A program made the position numbers and the translations under genes. Of a DNA stretch of 64,000 bases, positions 54,317 to 61,661 are shown piece by piece. The DNA is from DATGPD01 sp041398565 (GTDB lineage Bacteria > Planctomycetota > UBA1135 > UBA2386). The stretch is taken from the NCBI GenBank assembly GCA_041398565.1, contig JAWKUN010000003.1, positions 1,116,001-1,180,000 of the forward strand, written 5' to 3'. Below the pieces are notes generated by a model. The model saw only the letters and a list, made by a program, of their open reading frames with translations, did no database searches and was not told the DNA's origin. Position 1 is the stretch's first letter. Each line of letters opens with the position of its first letter.

Positions 54317-54862
54317 ATGAGTGACTCACACTTCGCCAGCGCCGCGCCGGGACGACCGTCGCCGTTCTGGAATCCCTATCTCGCGGGCGTCGGGCTCGGC
54401 CTGACCTTGCTCCTCGCCTACGTCGTCCTCGGCACGGGTCTGGGTGCCTCCGGGGCGATCACCCGCGTCGCCGCCAGTGGCGCGCACGCCGTGGCGCCGG
54501 CGGCCGTGGAAGGCAATGCCTACCTCGGCGGCTACTTCGCCGACGGCGCGCCGCTGCGCCACTACCTGGTGTTCATGGCGCTCGGAGTGATGTTCGGCGG
54601 CGGCTTGTCCGCCTTCGCTGCCCGCCGCACCAAGCTGGCCGTCGAGCGCGGCCCACGCGCGTCGATCGGGATGCGACTCGGGTTGGCGCTCGTCGGCGGC
54701 GCGCTGGTCGGCTTCGCCAGCCGCATGGGTGGGGGCTGCACCTCCGGCCAGGCGCTCAGCGGCGGCGCCATGCTGCTCGCGGGGAGCTGGGGCTTCATGC
54801 TGTCGATCTTCGTCGGGGCTTTCGGCGCGGCCTGGTTCGTGCGCAAGGAGTGGCAGGCATGA
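54317..54862 (+). CDS. YeeE/YedE-family sulfur transport protein, first half
   Basis: A 181-residue membrane protein, about 4-5 helices, with the family motif R-M-G-G-G-C-T-S-G-Q-A-L-S-G near residue 140, whose cysteine is the thiosulfate/sulfur contact in YeeE (TsuA). Full-length YeeE has two such halves in one chain; here two separate genes overlap by ATGA. Split pairs next to an MBL-rhodanese protein and an ArsR repressor are the known layout of the BigR-type hydrogen-sulfide/persulfide operons. Likely moves thiosulfate or sulfane sulfur across the membrane. Confidence 0.88.
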   Translation: MSDSHFASAAPGRPSPFWNPYLAGVGLGLTLLLAYVVLGTGLGASGAITRVAASGAHAVAPAAVEGNAYLGGYFADGAPLRHYLVFMALGVMFGGGLSAFAARRTKLAVERGPRASIGMRLGLALVGGALVGFASRMGGGCTSGQALSGGAMLLAGSWGFMLSIFVGAFGAAWFVRKEWQA

Positions 54863-55446
54863 ACCTCTACGCGCAAGGGCTCCTCGACAGCCCGCAGGCG
54901 CTGCTCCTGTCGGCGCTGATCGGCATCGCCTTCGGCTTCTGGCTGGAGCGCGCCGGCTTCGGCAGCAGCCGCAAGTTGACCTCGATCTTCTACCTGCGCG
55001 ACTTCGCCGTCCTGCAGGTGATGTTCACCGCCATCGTCGCGGCTTCGCTCGGCCTGGCGTTGCTCGGCACGCTCGGCCTCGTCGACACGACCTCCATGTA
55101 CCGCATGGAGACCGTGCTGCTGCCGCAGGTCGTGGGCGGCCTGGTCTTCGGCGTCGGTTTCGTGATGGGTGGGTGGTGTCCCGGCACGGCGCTGGTCGGT
55201 CTCGCCGCCGGCAAGGTCGACGCCCTGGTCTTTCTGTTCGGCGCGATGCTCGGCAGCCTGGGCTTCGCCGCCTTCTTCCCAGCGCTGTCCGGCTTCCAGA
55301 GTACGGGTGCCTGTGGCGTGTTGACCCTGCCCGAGGTGCTCGGTTTGTCGCGTGGTACGGTGACGTTGCTGGTGGTCCTGTTGGCGATCGGTGCGTTCGC
55401 CGGCTCCGCCAAGCTCGTGCGCGGGCGCCCCGCTGCGGGGTCGTGA
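54859..55446 (+). CDS. YeeE/YedE-family sulfur transport protein, second half
   Basis: A 195-residue membrane protein. The ATG is in the stop of the first half (ATGA). It carries F-W-L-E-R-A-G-F-G-S-S-R-K-L near residue 29 and G-G-W-C-P-G-T-A-L-V-G near 105, the second cysteine motif of the family. A GTG at 54850 is a possible but less likely start. Should pair with the preceding protein to form one transporter. Confidence 0.88.
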   Translation: MNLYAQGLLDSPQALLLSALIGIAFGFWLERAGFGSSRKLTSIFYLRDFAVLQVMFTAIVAASLGLALLGTLGLVDTTSMYRMETVLLPQVVGGLVFGVGFVMGGWCPGTALVGLAAGKVDALVFLFGAMLGSLGFAAFFPALSGFQSTGACGVLTLPEVLGLSRGTVTLLVVLLAIGAFAGSAKLVRGRPAAGS

Positions 55447-55465
55447 CGTGGAGTCGAGTGCAGAC

Positions 55466-56908
55466 ATGACAGACATCCGCATGCATCGAGTTGGCGCCGT
55501 CCTGGCCGTGGGCCTGGCGGTGCTGGTGGCTCTCGCAGACCGCGAGGCGACGCCGACGTCGTCGGCCGGGCTGGACGCGGGCGCGTTTGCAGACGTCGCC
55601 TGGGCCGAGGCCGTCGAGACGGGCGCCGACCACATCGGGACCCGCGCGCTCGGCGATCTCCTGCTCGCCACCGAGAAGGGCGGGCCGATGCCGCTGTTCA
55701 TCGACGTGCGGCCGCCGGCGGAGTTCGAGGCGCTGCACCTGGTCGGTGCTGCGAACCTGAGCCTGCCCGAGTTGCTCGGCGACGCCGGCGCCGCTCTGCT
55801 CGCCGACGCCGCCGGGCGCACCAAGGTGCTGTACTCGAACGGGCCGGCGCATCCGGCGCAGGCGTGGACCGCCTTGCGGGCGCGTGGAGTCGAAGACGTC
55901 TGGGTCCTCGATGGCGGCCTCGACCAGTTCGTCGCCGACGAGCTGCTGCCGCCGAGCCTGCGCCCCGTGCCGAGCCAGGCCTCGGTCGCCGCGCACACTG
56001 CGCGCGCGGCGACCCTGCGGCGTCTGGCGCTGGGTGCACCTGCCGTGGTGCCGGGGTGCTACGCGACCGACCCGCCGGTGCTCACCCGGCCCACCCTGGT
56101 CTCGACGGCGTGGCTGGCGAACAACCTGGGGCGCGTGGTGGTGGTCGATACCCGCGGCAAGGCCGAGGACTACCTCGAAGGACACATCGAGGGCGCGCGC
56201 CACGCGCCGATCGAGATGGTGCGCGAGACGCGCGATGGGGTCGGCGACGAACTGCTGCGGGTCCCGGCGCTGGCGACGACCGTGGGCGCGCTGGGCATCG
56301 ACGCCGATACCGCTGTGGTCGCCTACAGCCAGCGCATGCACGACGCTGCGCACTTCGCGCTGGCCCTGCTTCGCCTCGGGCACCGCCGGGTCGCCATCCT
56401 CGAGGGAGGGCTGCCGGCCTGGGTGGCGGAGAAGCGCCCGCTCAGCACCGAAGTCGTTCGCCCCGACGCCAAGACCTACGTTCCGTGGCAGCGCGTCGAC
56501 GACTTCACGGCGACACTCGACGACGTGAAGCAGGCGAGTGCGACGGGCAGCGCCAGTGTGCTCGACACGCGTCCAGCCGACCAGTTCGCCGGCAAGGAGG
56601 CCACGGAAGCGCGTGGCGGTCACATCCCGGGTGCGCTCAACCGGCCACTCGCCGCCGACACCGTCACGGACGAGCGCGGCGTGTTCCTGCGCCCGCTCGC
56701 CGACCTGCGCCGCGAGTACGGAGCCATGGGGTTGCGTGCCGACCAGCCGGTGATCGTGGCGTGCCGCACGGGACATCAGGCAGCGCAGACCTGGTTCGTC
56801 CTGCGCTACTTGCTGGGCCATCGTGACGTTCGCTGGTACGACGGCTCGTGGAAGGAGTGGGCTGCGCACGCCGAGCTGCCGCTGGAGAAGAGCGTGGAGG
56901 GCCACTGA
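55466..56908 (+). CDS. Triple-rhodanese sulfurtransferase, one active site
   Basis: A 480-residue protein, N-terminal signal anchor V-L-A-V-G-L-A-V-L-V-A-L-A, then three rhodanese folds at ~50-160, ~200-325 and ~340-475. Domain 1 (L-F-I-D-V-R-P-P-A-E-F) has V-L-Y-S-N-G-P and domain 2 (V-V-V-D-T-R-G-K-A) has V-A-Y-S-Q-R-M at the active-site loop, each with Ser where Cys belongs; only domain 3 (V-L-D-T-R-P-A-D-Q-F) has a catalytic Cys433 in V-A-C-R-T-G-H-Q. So domains 1 and 2 are probably structural. Periplasmic sulfurtransferase of the SseA type, moving sulfur from thiosulfate or persulfide. Located between the YeeE pair and arsR. Confidence 0.87.
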   Translation: MTDIRMHRVGAVLAVGLAVLVALADREATPTSSAGLDAGAFADVAWAEAVETGADHIGTRALGDLLLATEKGGPMPLFIDVRPPAEFEALHLVGAANLSLPELLGDAGAALLADAAGRTKVLYSNGPAHPAQAWTALRARGVEDVWVLDGGLDQFVADELLPPSLRPVPSQASVAAHTARAATLRRLALGAPAVVPGCYATDPPVLTRPTLVSTAWLANNLGRVVVVDTRGKAEDYLEGHIEGARHAPIEMVRETRDGVGDELLRVPALATTVGALGIDADTAVVAYSQRMHDAAHFALALLRLGHRRVAILEGGLPAWVAEKRPLSTEVVRPDAKTYVPWQRVDDFTATLDDVKQASATGSASVLDTRPADQFAGKEATEARGGHIPGALNRPLAADTVTDERGVFLRPLADLRREYGAMGLRADQPVIVACRTGHQAAQTWFVLRYLLGHRDVRWYDGSWKEWAAHAELPLEKSVEGH

Positions 56909-56919
56909 ACGACCGCATC

Positions 56920-57270
56920 ATGCGCAAGCGCAAGCCACAACCCTTGTCGAGCTCCATGCTCGAAGCCGTCGCGGTTCAGTTCCGCGCCCTGTCCGAGCCT
57001 GCGCGCTTGCGGCTCATGGAGGCGCTGTTCGACGGCGAGCACTCGGTGCAGGAGCTCGCCGAGGCCACCGGTTTGTCGCCGGCCAACACCAGCAAACACC
57101 TGGGAACCTTGGCGGCGGCTGGGCTTCTGGTGCGGCGCAAGGATGGCGTGCGCGTGTTGTACGCCGTGGTCGACGACACGCCTCGGCAGCTGTGCGACCT
57201 GATGTGTGCGCGGGTGCGGCAGAACGCGCAGGACGCTCTGCACCGCGTCTCCTCGCGCCCAGAGGCCTGA
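56920..57270 (+). CDS. ArsR-family transcriptional repressor
   Basis: A 116-residue winged-helix regulator: F-R-A-L-S-E-P-A-R-L-R-L-M-E-A-L near residue 21, recognition helix L-S-P-A-N-T-S-K-H-L-G-T-L near 52 and wing R-R-K-D-G-V-R-V-L-Y. Two cysteines, Cys92 and Cys96 (Q-L-C-D-L-M-C-A), lie in the C-terminal helix. In BigR, SqrR and related sulfide/persulfide sensors a pair of cysteines forms a di- or tetrasulfide and releases DNA; the pair here could do that, although spacing differs. It is the last gene of the operon, so autoregulation through the palindrome at 52214 is plausible. Confidence 0.85.
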   Translation: MRKRKPQPLSSSMLEAVAVQFRALSEPARLRLMEALFDGEHSVQELAEATGLSPANTSKHLGTLAAAGLLVRRKDGVRVLYAVVDDTPRQLCDLMCARVRQNAQDALHRVSSRPEA

Positions 57271-57375
57271 ACCCGACACCGACGCGCGCGGCCACATCCA
57301 CGTGGCAGCGAGCCGGAGTTGTGCCGGCGCGCTCACGGGACTCGTGGCTCGGGCTCGCGTGTCCACCGCGGGTCC

Positions 57376-57382
57376 CTATGAT
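57376..57382 (+). promoter_or_regulatory. CTATGAT, -10 element
   Basis: CTATGAT ends 10 nt before ATG 57393; TATGAT matches the consensus at five of six positions. The ATG at 57378 lies inside it, which argues for 57393 as the start. Confidence 0.5.
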
Positions 57383-57392
57383 CCGCGCCCCC

Positions 57393-58175
57393 ATGCGGTC
57401 GGCGCGCGAAGGCTCTGGCGACGAGATCCTCCAAGGTGGTGGTGCGGGCGGCGCGAACCGAGCGAGTCCGGATCGCGAGTTCTTGCGCGGCCCGCTCAAG
57501 CGGCGCAGCGAGCTGTGGCGTGCCGTGCGGATCATGGGCGAGTTCATGCACGGCTTCAGGCGACTGCACTTCGTCGGCCCTTGCGTCACGGTGTTCGGCT
57601 CGGCGCGCTTTGCCGAAGACCACCCCTACTACCAGCTGGGGCGCGCGGTCGGCGCCGAGTTGGCGCGCGCCGGCTTCACGGTGATGACTGGCGGCGGGCC
57701 GGGGGTCATGGAGGCTGCCAACCGCGGCGCACGCGAGGCCGGCGGCCGCTCCATCGGCTGCAACATCGTGCTCCCGGCCGAGCAGCACGAGAACCGCTAC
57801 CTCGACGACTGCATCACCTTCCGCTACTTCTTCGTCCGCAAGGTAATGCTGGTGAAGTACAGCTACGCCTTCGTGGTGCTGCCCGGCGGCTTCGGCACGC
57901 TCGATGAGATGTTCGAGTGCGCGACCCTCATCCAGACCGGCAAGATCCAGCGCTTTCCGTTGGTGCTGATGGGGGCCGAGTTCTGGCAGCCGATGCTCGA
58001 CTTCCTGCGGCAGACGTTGGTTGTGCGTGGCACGATCTCGGCCGGCGATCCCGACGGGCTGCAGGTGATCGACTCGCCCAGCGAGGCCGTGGCGCGTATC
58101 CGCGACGTCGCCATGAACCAGTTCGGCCTCACGTACGGTCCACGCATCAAGCGGCGTTGGTTCGACCGGATCTGA
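57393..58175 (+). CDS. LOG-family Rossmann-fold protein (paralog 1)
   Basis: A 260-residue member of the TIGR00730/LOG family (cytokinin-type riboside 5'-monophosphate phosphoribohydrolase, PPpp-type nucleotide hydrolases such as PpnN). It has V-T-V-F-G-S-A-R-F near residue 60, T-G-G-G-P-G-V-M-E-A-A-N near 95 and P-G-G-F-G-T-L-D-E-M-F near 167, the two phosphate-binding loops. The start at 57393 is chosen from promoter position. It lies opposite a second LOG gene 511 bases away. Substrate is probably a nucleoside monophosphate. Confidence 0.88.
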   Translation: MRSAREGSGDEILQGGGAGGANRASPDREFLRGPLKRRSELWRAVRIMGEFMHGFRRLHFVGPCVTVFGSARFAEDHPYYQLGRAVGAELARAGFTVMTGGGPGVMEAANRGAREAGGRSIGCNIVLPAEQHENRYLDDCITFRYFFVRKVMLVKYSYAFVVLPGGFGTLDEMFECATLIQTGKIQRFPLVLMGAEFWQPMLDFLRQTLVVRGTISAGDPDGLQVIDSPSEAVARIRDVAMNQFGLTYGPRIKRRWFDRI

Positions 58176-58230
58176 CCCCCGGCGGCGAGGTCTCCGGACG
58201 CAGAATGCTGTGAGCACGCTCCTGCATCGC

Positions 58231-58237
58231 CTACGCT
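58231..58237 (+). promoter_or_regulatory. CTACGCT, -10 element
   Basis: CTACGCT ends 7 nt before the ATG at 58245, no ribosome binding site between. Confidence 0.4.
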
Positions 58238-58244
58238 GTCGGTA

Positions 58245-58589
58245 ATGCCATACGCCACCTACAAGCTGCTCCACCTGATCGGGATCATCGTGCTGCTGCT
58301 CGGACTCGGCGCCGCGCTGACGACGTCGAAGGGCGGCGCCGGCCGCAGTCTCGGCATGCTCCTGCACGGGCTCGGCCTGCTGGTCGTGATCGTCGCTGGC
58401 TTCGGCATGCAGGCGAAGGGCAACGTCGGCTTCCCCTTCTGGCTGTGGGCCAAGGTGGGGATCTGGGTGCTGCTCGCACTCCTGCCCGTATTGGTGCGGC
58501 GGGCGGCGCTCGGCGCGTCGGCGGCGTTGTTCCTGGCGGCGCTGCTGGCGAGCGGGGCGGCCTATCTCGTGCTGATGCGGCCGTTCTAG
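58245..58589 (+). CDS. Small four-helix membrane protein (SirB/DUF2269-like)
   Basis: A 114-residue protein made almost wholly of four hydrophobic helices: L-H-L-I-G-I-I-V-L-L-L-G-L-G near residue 9, L-H-G-L-G-L-L-V-V-I-V-A near 42, W-L-W-A-K-V-G-I-W-V-L-L near 66 and A-L-F-L-A-A-L-L near 95. The K-L-L-H-L start and small size resemble the SirB2/DUF2269 group of membrane proteins of unknown role. A weak hairpin follows. Confidence 0.72.
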   Translation: MPYATYKLLHLIGIIVLLLGLGAALTTSKGGAGRSLGMLLHGLGLLVVIVAGFGMQAKGNVGFPFWLWAKVGIWVLLALLPVLVRRAALGASAALFLAALLASGAAYLVLMRPF

Positions 58590-58635
58590 CCCGAGGGGCT
58601 CGCGGTCGCAGGCGATCGCCGGCGACGCCGAGCAA

Positions 58636-58674
58636 GGAAGCTCGTGAAGCCGGCTTCCTCAGGAGCGCGGCTCC
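58636..58674. terminator. Weak hairpins between convergent genes
   Basis: GGAAGC/GCTTCC (58636-58641 with 58653-58658) and GGAGC/GCTCC (58662-58674) lie between the small membrane protein (+) and LOG paralog 2 (-). Short stems, no U tract. Confidence 0.3.
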
Positions 58675-58686
58675 GCGGCCCGAGGC

Positions 58687-59568
58687 TCACTGCCCGCGCG
58701 GCAGGATCGGCTGCGGCTTGTCGCGGTAGAAGCTGCGGATCTGGTCCCAGGCTTCGTGCGCCGACTCCGCGTACCAGATGAGATCGAGGTCCTGCGGCGA
58801 GATCGTGCCCTCCTCGACGAACACGTCCCAGTGCACGAGGCGGTCCCAGTAGGCCTTGCCGAACAGGATCACCGGAATGCGATCCATCCGCTGGGTCTGG
58901 ATCAACGTGAGCGTCTCGAACAGCTCGTCCATGGTGCCGAAGCCGCCCGGGAACGCGACCATCGCCTTGGCCCGCATGAGGAAGTGCATCTTGCGGATGG
59001 CGAAGTACTTGAACTCGAAGCAGAGCTCCGGGCTGATGAACGAGTTCGGTTCCTGTTCGAAGGGGAGGGTGATGTTGAGACCGATGCTCTTGGCCTCGAC
59101 ATCGAAGGCGCCGCGGTTGGCGGCCTCCATGATCCCTGGTCCGCCGCCGGTCACGATCACGTAGTCCTGCTGGCCGCCTTCGGTGCTGACCAGCTGGGCG
59201 AACTGTCGTGCCTCGTCGTAGTAGTGGCTCTTGGCCAGCACGCGTTCGGCGATCGCCAGCCCGCGTTGCAGCTTCGGGTCGTCCGGGCTTTCCGCCAGCG
59301 CTGTGCGGGCCGCGCGCACGCGCGCGTCGGCCTCGCTGCGCTCGAGGATACGGGTCCCACCGAAGACCACGATCGTCGAGTGGATGCGCTCTTCGTCGAG
59401 GGTCAGCTCCGGCTTCAAGAGCTCGAGCTGCAGGCGAACCGGGCGCAGTTCCACCCGGCGCATGAAGTCCGGATCGATGTGTGCCTGCCGGTAGGAACGC
59501 GACTCCCGGATGGCTCGGATCCGCGCCGCGCGGGCGGCGTCGGACGTGGGGTTGGGGGAACGACTCAT
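58687..59568 (-). CDS. LOG-family Rossmann-fold protein (paralog 2)
   Basis: A 293-residue LOG/TIGR00730-family protein, with an N-terminal extension of about 80 residues (coiled and Arg-rich). Motifs are V-V-F-G-G-T-R-I near residue 70, T-G-G-G-P-G-I-M-E-A-A-N near 142 and P-G-G-F-G-T-M-D-E-L-F near 212. It is not a simple duplicate of paralog 1: the N-terminus, insert and C-terminus differ. Start ATG 59568 follows the first methionine with a plausible N-terminus. Confidence 0.88.
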   Translation of the reverse strand: MSRSPNPTSDAARAARIRAIRESRSYRQAHIDPDFMRRVELRPVRLQLELLKPELTLDEERIHSTIVVFGGTRILERSEADARVRAARTALAESPDDPKLQRGLAIAERVLAKSHYYDEARQFAQLVSTEGGQQDYVIVTGGGPGIMEAANRGAFDVEAKSIGLNITLPFEQEPNSFISPELCFEFKYFAIRKMHFLMRAKAMVAFPGGFGTMDELFETLTLIQTQRMDRIPVILFGKAYWDRLVHWDVFVEEGTISPQDLDLIWYAESAHEAWDQIRSFYRDKPQPILPRGQ

Positions 59569-59817
59569 GCGACAGGACAGCGCCAACGGGTTCTCACCGG
59601 TGATCTGGGTGTCGGGACCCGTACTATCGGCCGCACTCGGGCTCGGTGTTGAACCCGACCCTGCCGTGCCGGGTTGTGGGCAGGCGCCCGCCGATGCCTG
59701 CGGGACGCTGCCAGCCCGGAGTTGCGGGTCGCGAGTTGCCACCGGCGAGGCGATGACGCAGCATCCGGGCATGGCGCGCCTCCACCGCCGGTCCTCCCTG
59801 CTCGGGCGTCGGGATCC

Positions 59818-60975
59818 GTGAACGACGAGCACCCGTCCGTCACCTACTGCGGCAACGTGCACGCCGCGACCGACCTCGAGACGTGGCTGGCGACGCTGGA
59901 GGCGTACTCGTCGCCGGTGGCGCGCGGGCTCTCGCGGTCGTGGCCAGCGCACCGCGAGGTCTTCGGGCTGGGGGTCTGGTGGCCGGCGCCGCTCGCTCGC
60001 GTGCTCGCCACCGACGCGGTGGCCCAGGCCAGGGCGCGCGAGGCCCTGGCCGGCTCGGGCCTCGCAGTCGTGACGGCCAACGCCTTCCCGTTCGGCGACT
60101 TCCATCAGTCGGTGGTGAAGGCGTCGGTGTATCGACCCGACTGGAGCCAAGGTGCACGCGTCGACTACACCTTGGACGTGGCGAGGGCTCTGTGCGCTCT
60201 GTGCCCGCCGGGTTCCACGTTGCCGATCTCGACGTTGCCGTTGGGATTCGGCGGTGGCGACGTGGCCGTCATGCGCGCGAACCTGGCGGACACCGCGCGC
60301 GCCCTGGCCGAGATGGCCGACGCCTCCGGCGTACGGTGCTTGCTCGCGCTCGAGCCCGAGCCGTTCTGCCTGGTGGAGTCCGTCGCCGAAGCGATCGCTT
60401 GTGTCGAGGCGACCTGTCTGGGGGCGTCCGACGAAGAGGTGCTACGGCGGCACCTCGGGGTCTGCGTCGACCTCTGCCACCTGGCCGTGGTCGGGGAAGA
60501 CCCGGTGGCCGCGTGGCTGCGTCTCCAGCGTGCCGGCGTGCGCGCGCCGAAGGTGCAGGTCTCGTCCTGCCTCGAAGTCCGCGACGCCGGGAGTCTGTCG
60601 CGCCTGCTGGCCTACGACGAACCTCGCTATCTGCACCAGACCGTGGGTGAAACCGCCCACGGGGCGCGGGTGCGCGCGCTCGATCTGGGGGAGGTCGCCA
60701 CCCGACGCGCGGAGTTCGCGACCTGCCGGCGCGTCCGCACGCACTTCCACGTGCCCTTGTTCTGGGACGAGGCCGGCGGCTTCGGGTCGACGCGCGACGA
60801 GATGGCGACCTTCTTGCGCCAGCTCGGCGCGCCGTGGCCGCTGCTCGAGGCCGAGACCTACACCTGGTCGGTCCTGCCGGGCTTCGCCGGCGATGCCGGT
60901 GCGCTCGTCGAGGGGCTGGCGCGCGAACTCACTTTTCTCACCGACTGTCTCACGCTGCCGCCCGGGAAGCCGTAG
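59818..60975 (+). CDS. EboE-like TIM-barrel metabolite-traffic protein
   Basis: A 385-residue protein of the sugar phosphate isomerase/epimerase-like TIM-barrel superfamily matching EboE. The opening V-T-Y-C-G-N-V-H, T-A-N-A-F-P-F-G-D-F-H near residue 83, V-K-A-S-V-Y-R-P-D-W near 101, L-P-L-G-F-G near 141, L-A-L-E-P-E-P near 181 and V-C-V-D-L-C-H-L-A near 218 are family-typical; V-Q-V-S-S and H-F-H-V-P-L-F-W follow. EboE belongs to the ebo cluster thought to help export lipophilic metabolites; no other ebo gene is nearby, so this is an orphan copy. A GTG start at 59818 is used; no better ATG begins the family N-terminus. The TATA-like stretch at 59622 could be its promoter. Confidence 0.8.
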   Translation: MNDEHPSVTYCGNVHAATDLETWLATLEAYSSPVARGLSRSWPAHREVFGLGVWWPAPLARVLATDAVAQARAREALAGSGLAVVTANAFPFGDFHQSVVKASVYRPDWSQGARVDYTLDVARALCALCPPGSTLPISTLPLGFGGGDVAVMRANLADTARALAEMADASGVRCLLALEPEPFCLVESVAEAIACVEATCLGASDEEVLRRHLGVCVDLCHLAVVGEDPVAAWLRLQRAGVRAPKVQVSSCLEVRDAGSLSRLLAYDEPRYLHQTVGETAHGARVRALDLGEVATRRAEFATCRRVRTHFHVPLFWDEAGGFGSTRDEMATFLRQLGAPWPLLEAETYTWSVLPGFAGDAGALVEGLARELTFLTDCLTLPPGKP

Positions 60976-60998
60976 ACAGGCGTTTCTCTGCCGCTGCC

Positions 60999-61661
60999 AT
61001 GATCGCTGTTCGCAACCTGGTGAAGACCTACCGCCGTGGTCAGGAGGCCGTCGTCGCCTGCCGGGTGGACCAACTCGACATCCACGACCGCGAGCACGTC
61101 GCGCTGGTCGGCCGCTCCGGATCCGGGAAGTCGACCTTGCTCAACGTCCTGGCCGGGATCCTGCTGCCCGACTCCGGCGAGGTCCAGGTCGACGGTGTGT
61201 CCGTGTGCTCACTGTCCGAGGGCCAGCGCGACCGCTTTCGTGGCGAGCACATCGGCCTGGTGTTCCAGACCTTCAACCTTCTCCAGCCGTTCACCGCGCT
61301 GGAGAACGTGCTCCTCGGCGCGCTGTTCGCCCGCGGCAACAGCACCGCGACGCGGGCGTACGCCGTGGAGCTCCTGCAGAGGGTCGGGCTGGGCGATCGC
61401 CTGCATCACAAGCCCGCCGAGCTGTCGGTGGGGCAGGCGCAGCGAGTCGCGATCTGCAGGGCTCTGGTCAACGAGCCGCGGCTCATCTTGGCCGACGAAC
61501 CGCTCGGCAATCAGGACCGGGCCACGGGCACCGAGGTGCTGCAGCTTCTGCTCGACCTGGCGCGTGAGCGCGGCAGCACGGTGGTGATGGTGACGCACGA
61601 TCCCGACAGCGCGCGCATGATGCAGCGCACCGTCGACCTCTCCGACCTGAGGGCCGCCTGA
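60999..61661 (+). CDS. ABC transporter ATP-binding protein (LolD/MacB type)
   Basis: A 220-residue ATPase: Walker A G-R-S-G-S-G-K-S-T near residue 38, Q-loop V-F-Q-T-F-N, signature L-S-V-G-Q-A-Q-R near 142 (S-G-G usual, here S-V-G), Walker B L-I-L-A-D-E-P-L-G-N-Q-D near 162 and switch H-D near 200. It belongs to the MacB/LolD group that powers FtsX-like permeases. The stop overlaps the next gene's start (TGATG). Together with the permease and a DUF3299 protein it makes a three-gene operon. Confidence 0.92.
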   Translation: MIAVRNLVKTYRRGQEAVVACRVDQLDIHDREHVALVGRSGSGKSTLLNVLAGILLPDSGEVQVDGVSVCSLSEGQRDRFRGEHIGLVFQTFNLLQPFTALENVLLGALFARGNSTATRAYAVELLQRVGLGDRLHHKPAELSVGQAQRVAICRALVNEPRLILADEPLGNQDRATGTEVLQLLLDLARERGSTVVMVTHDPDSARMMQRTVDLSDLRAA

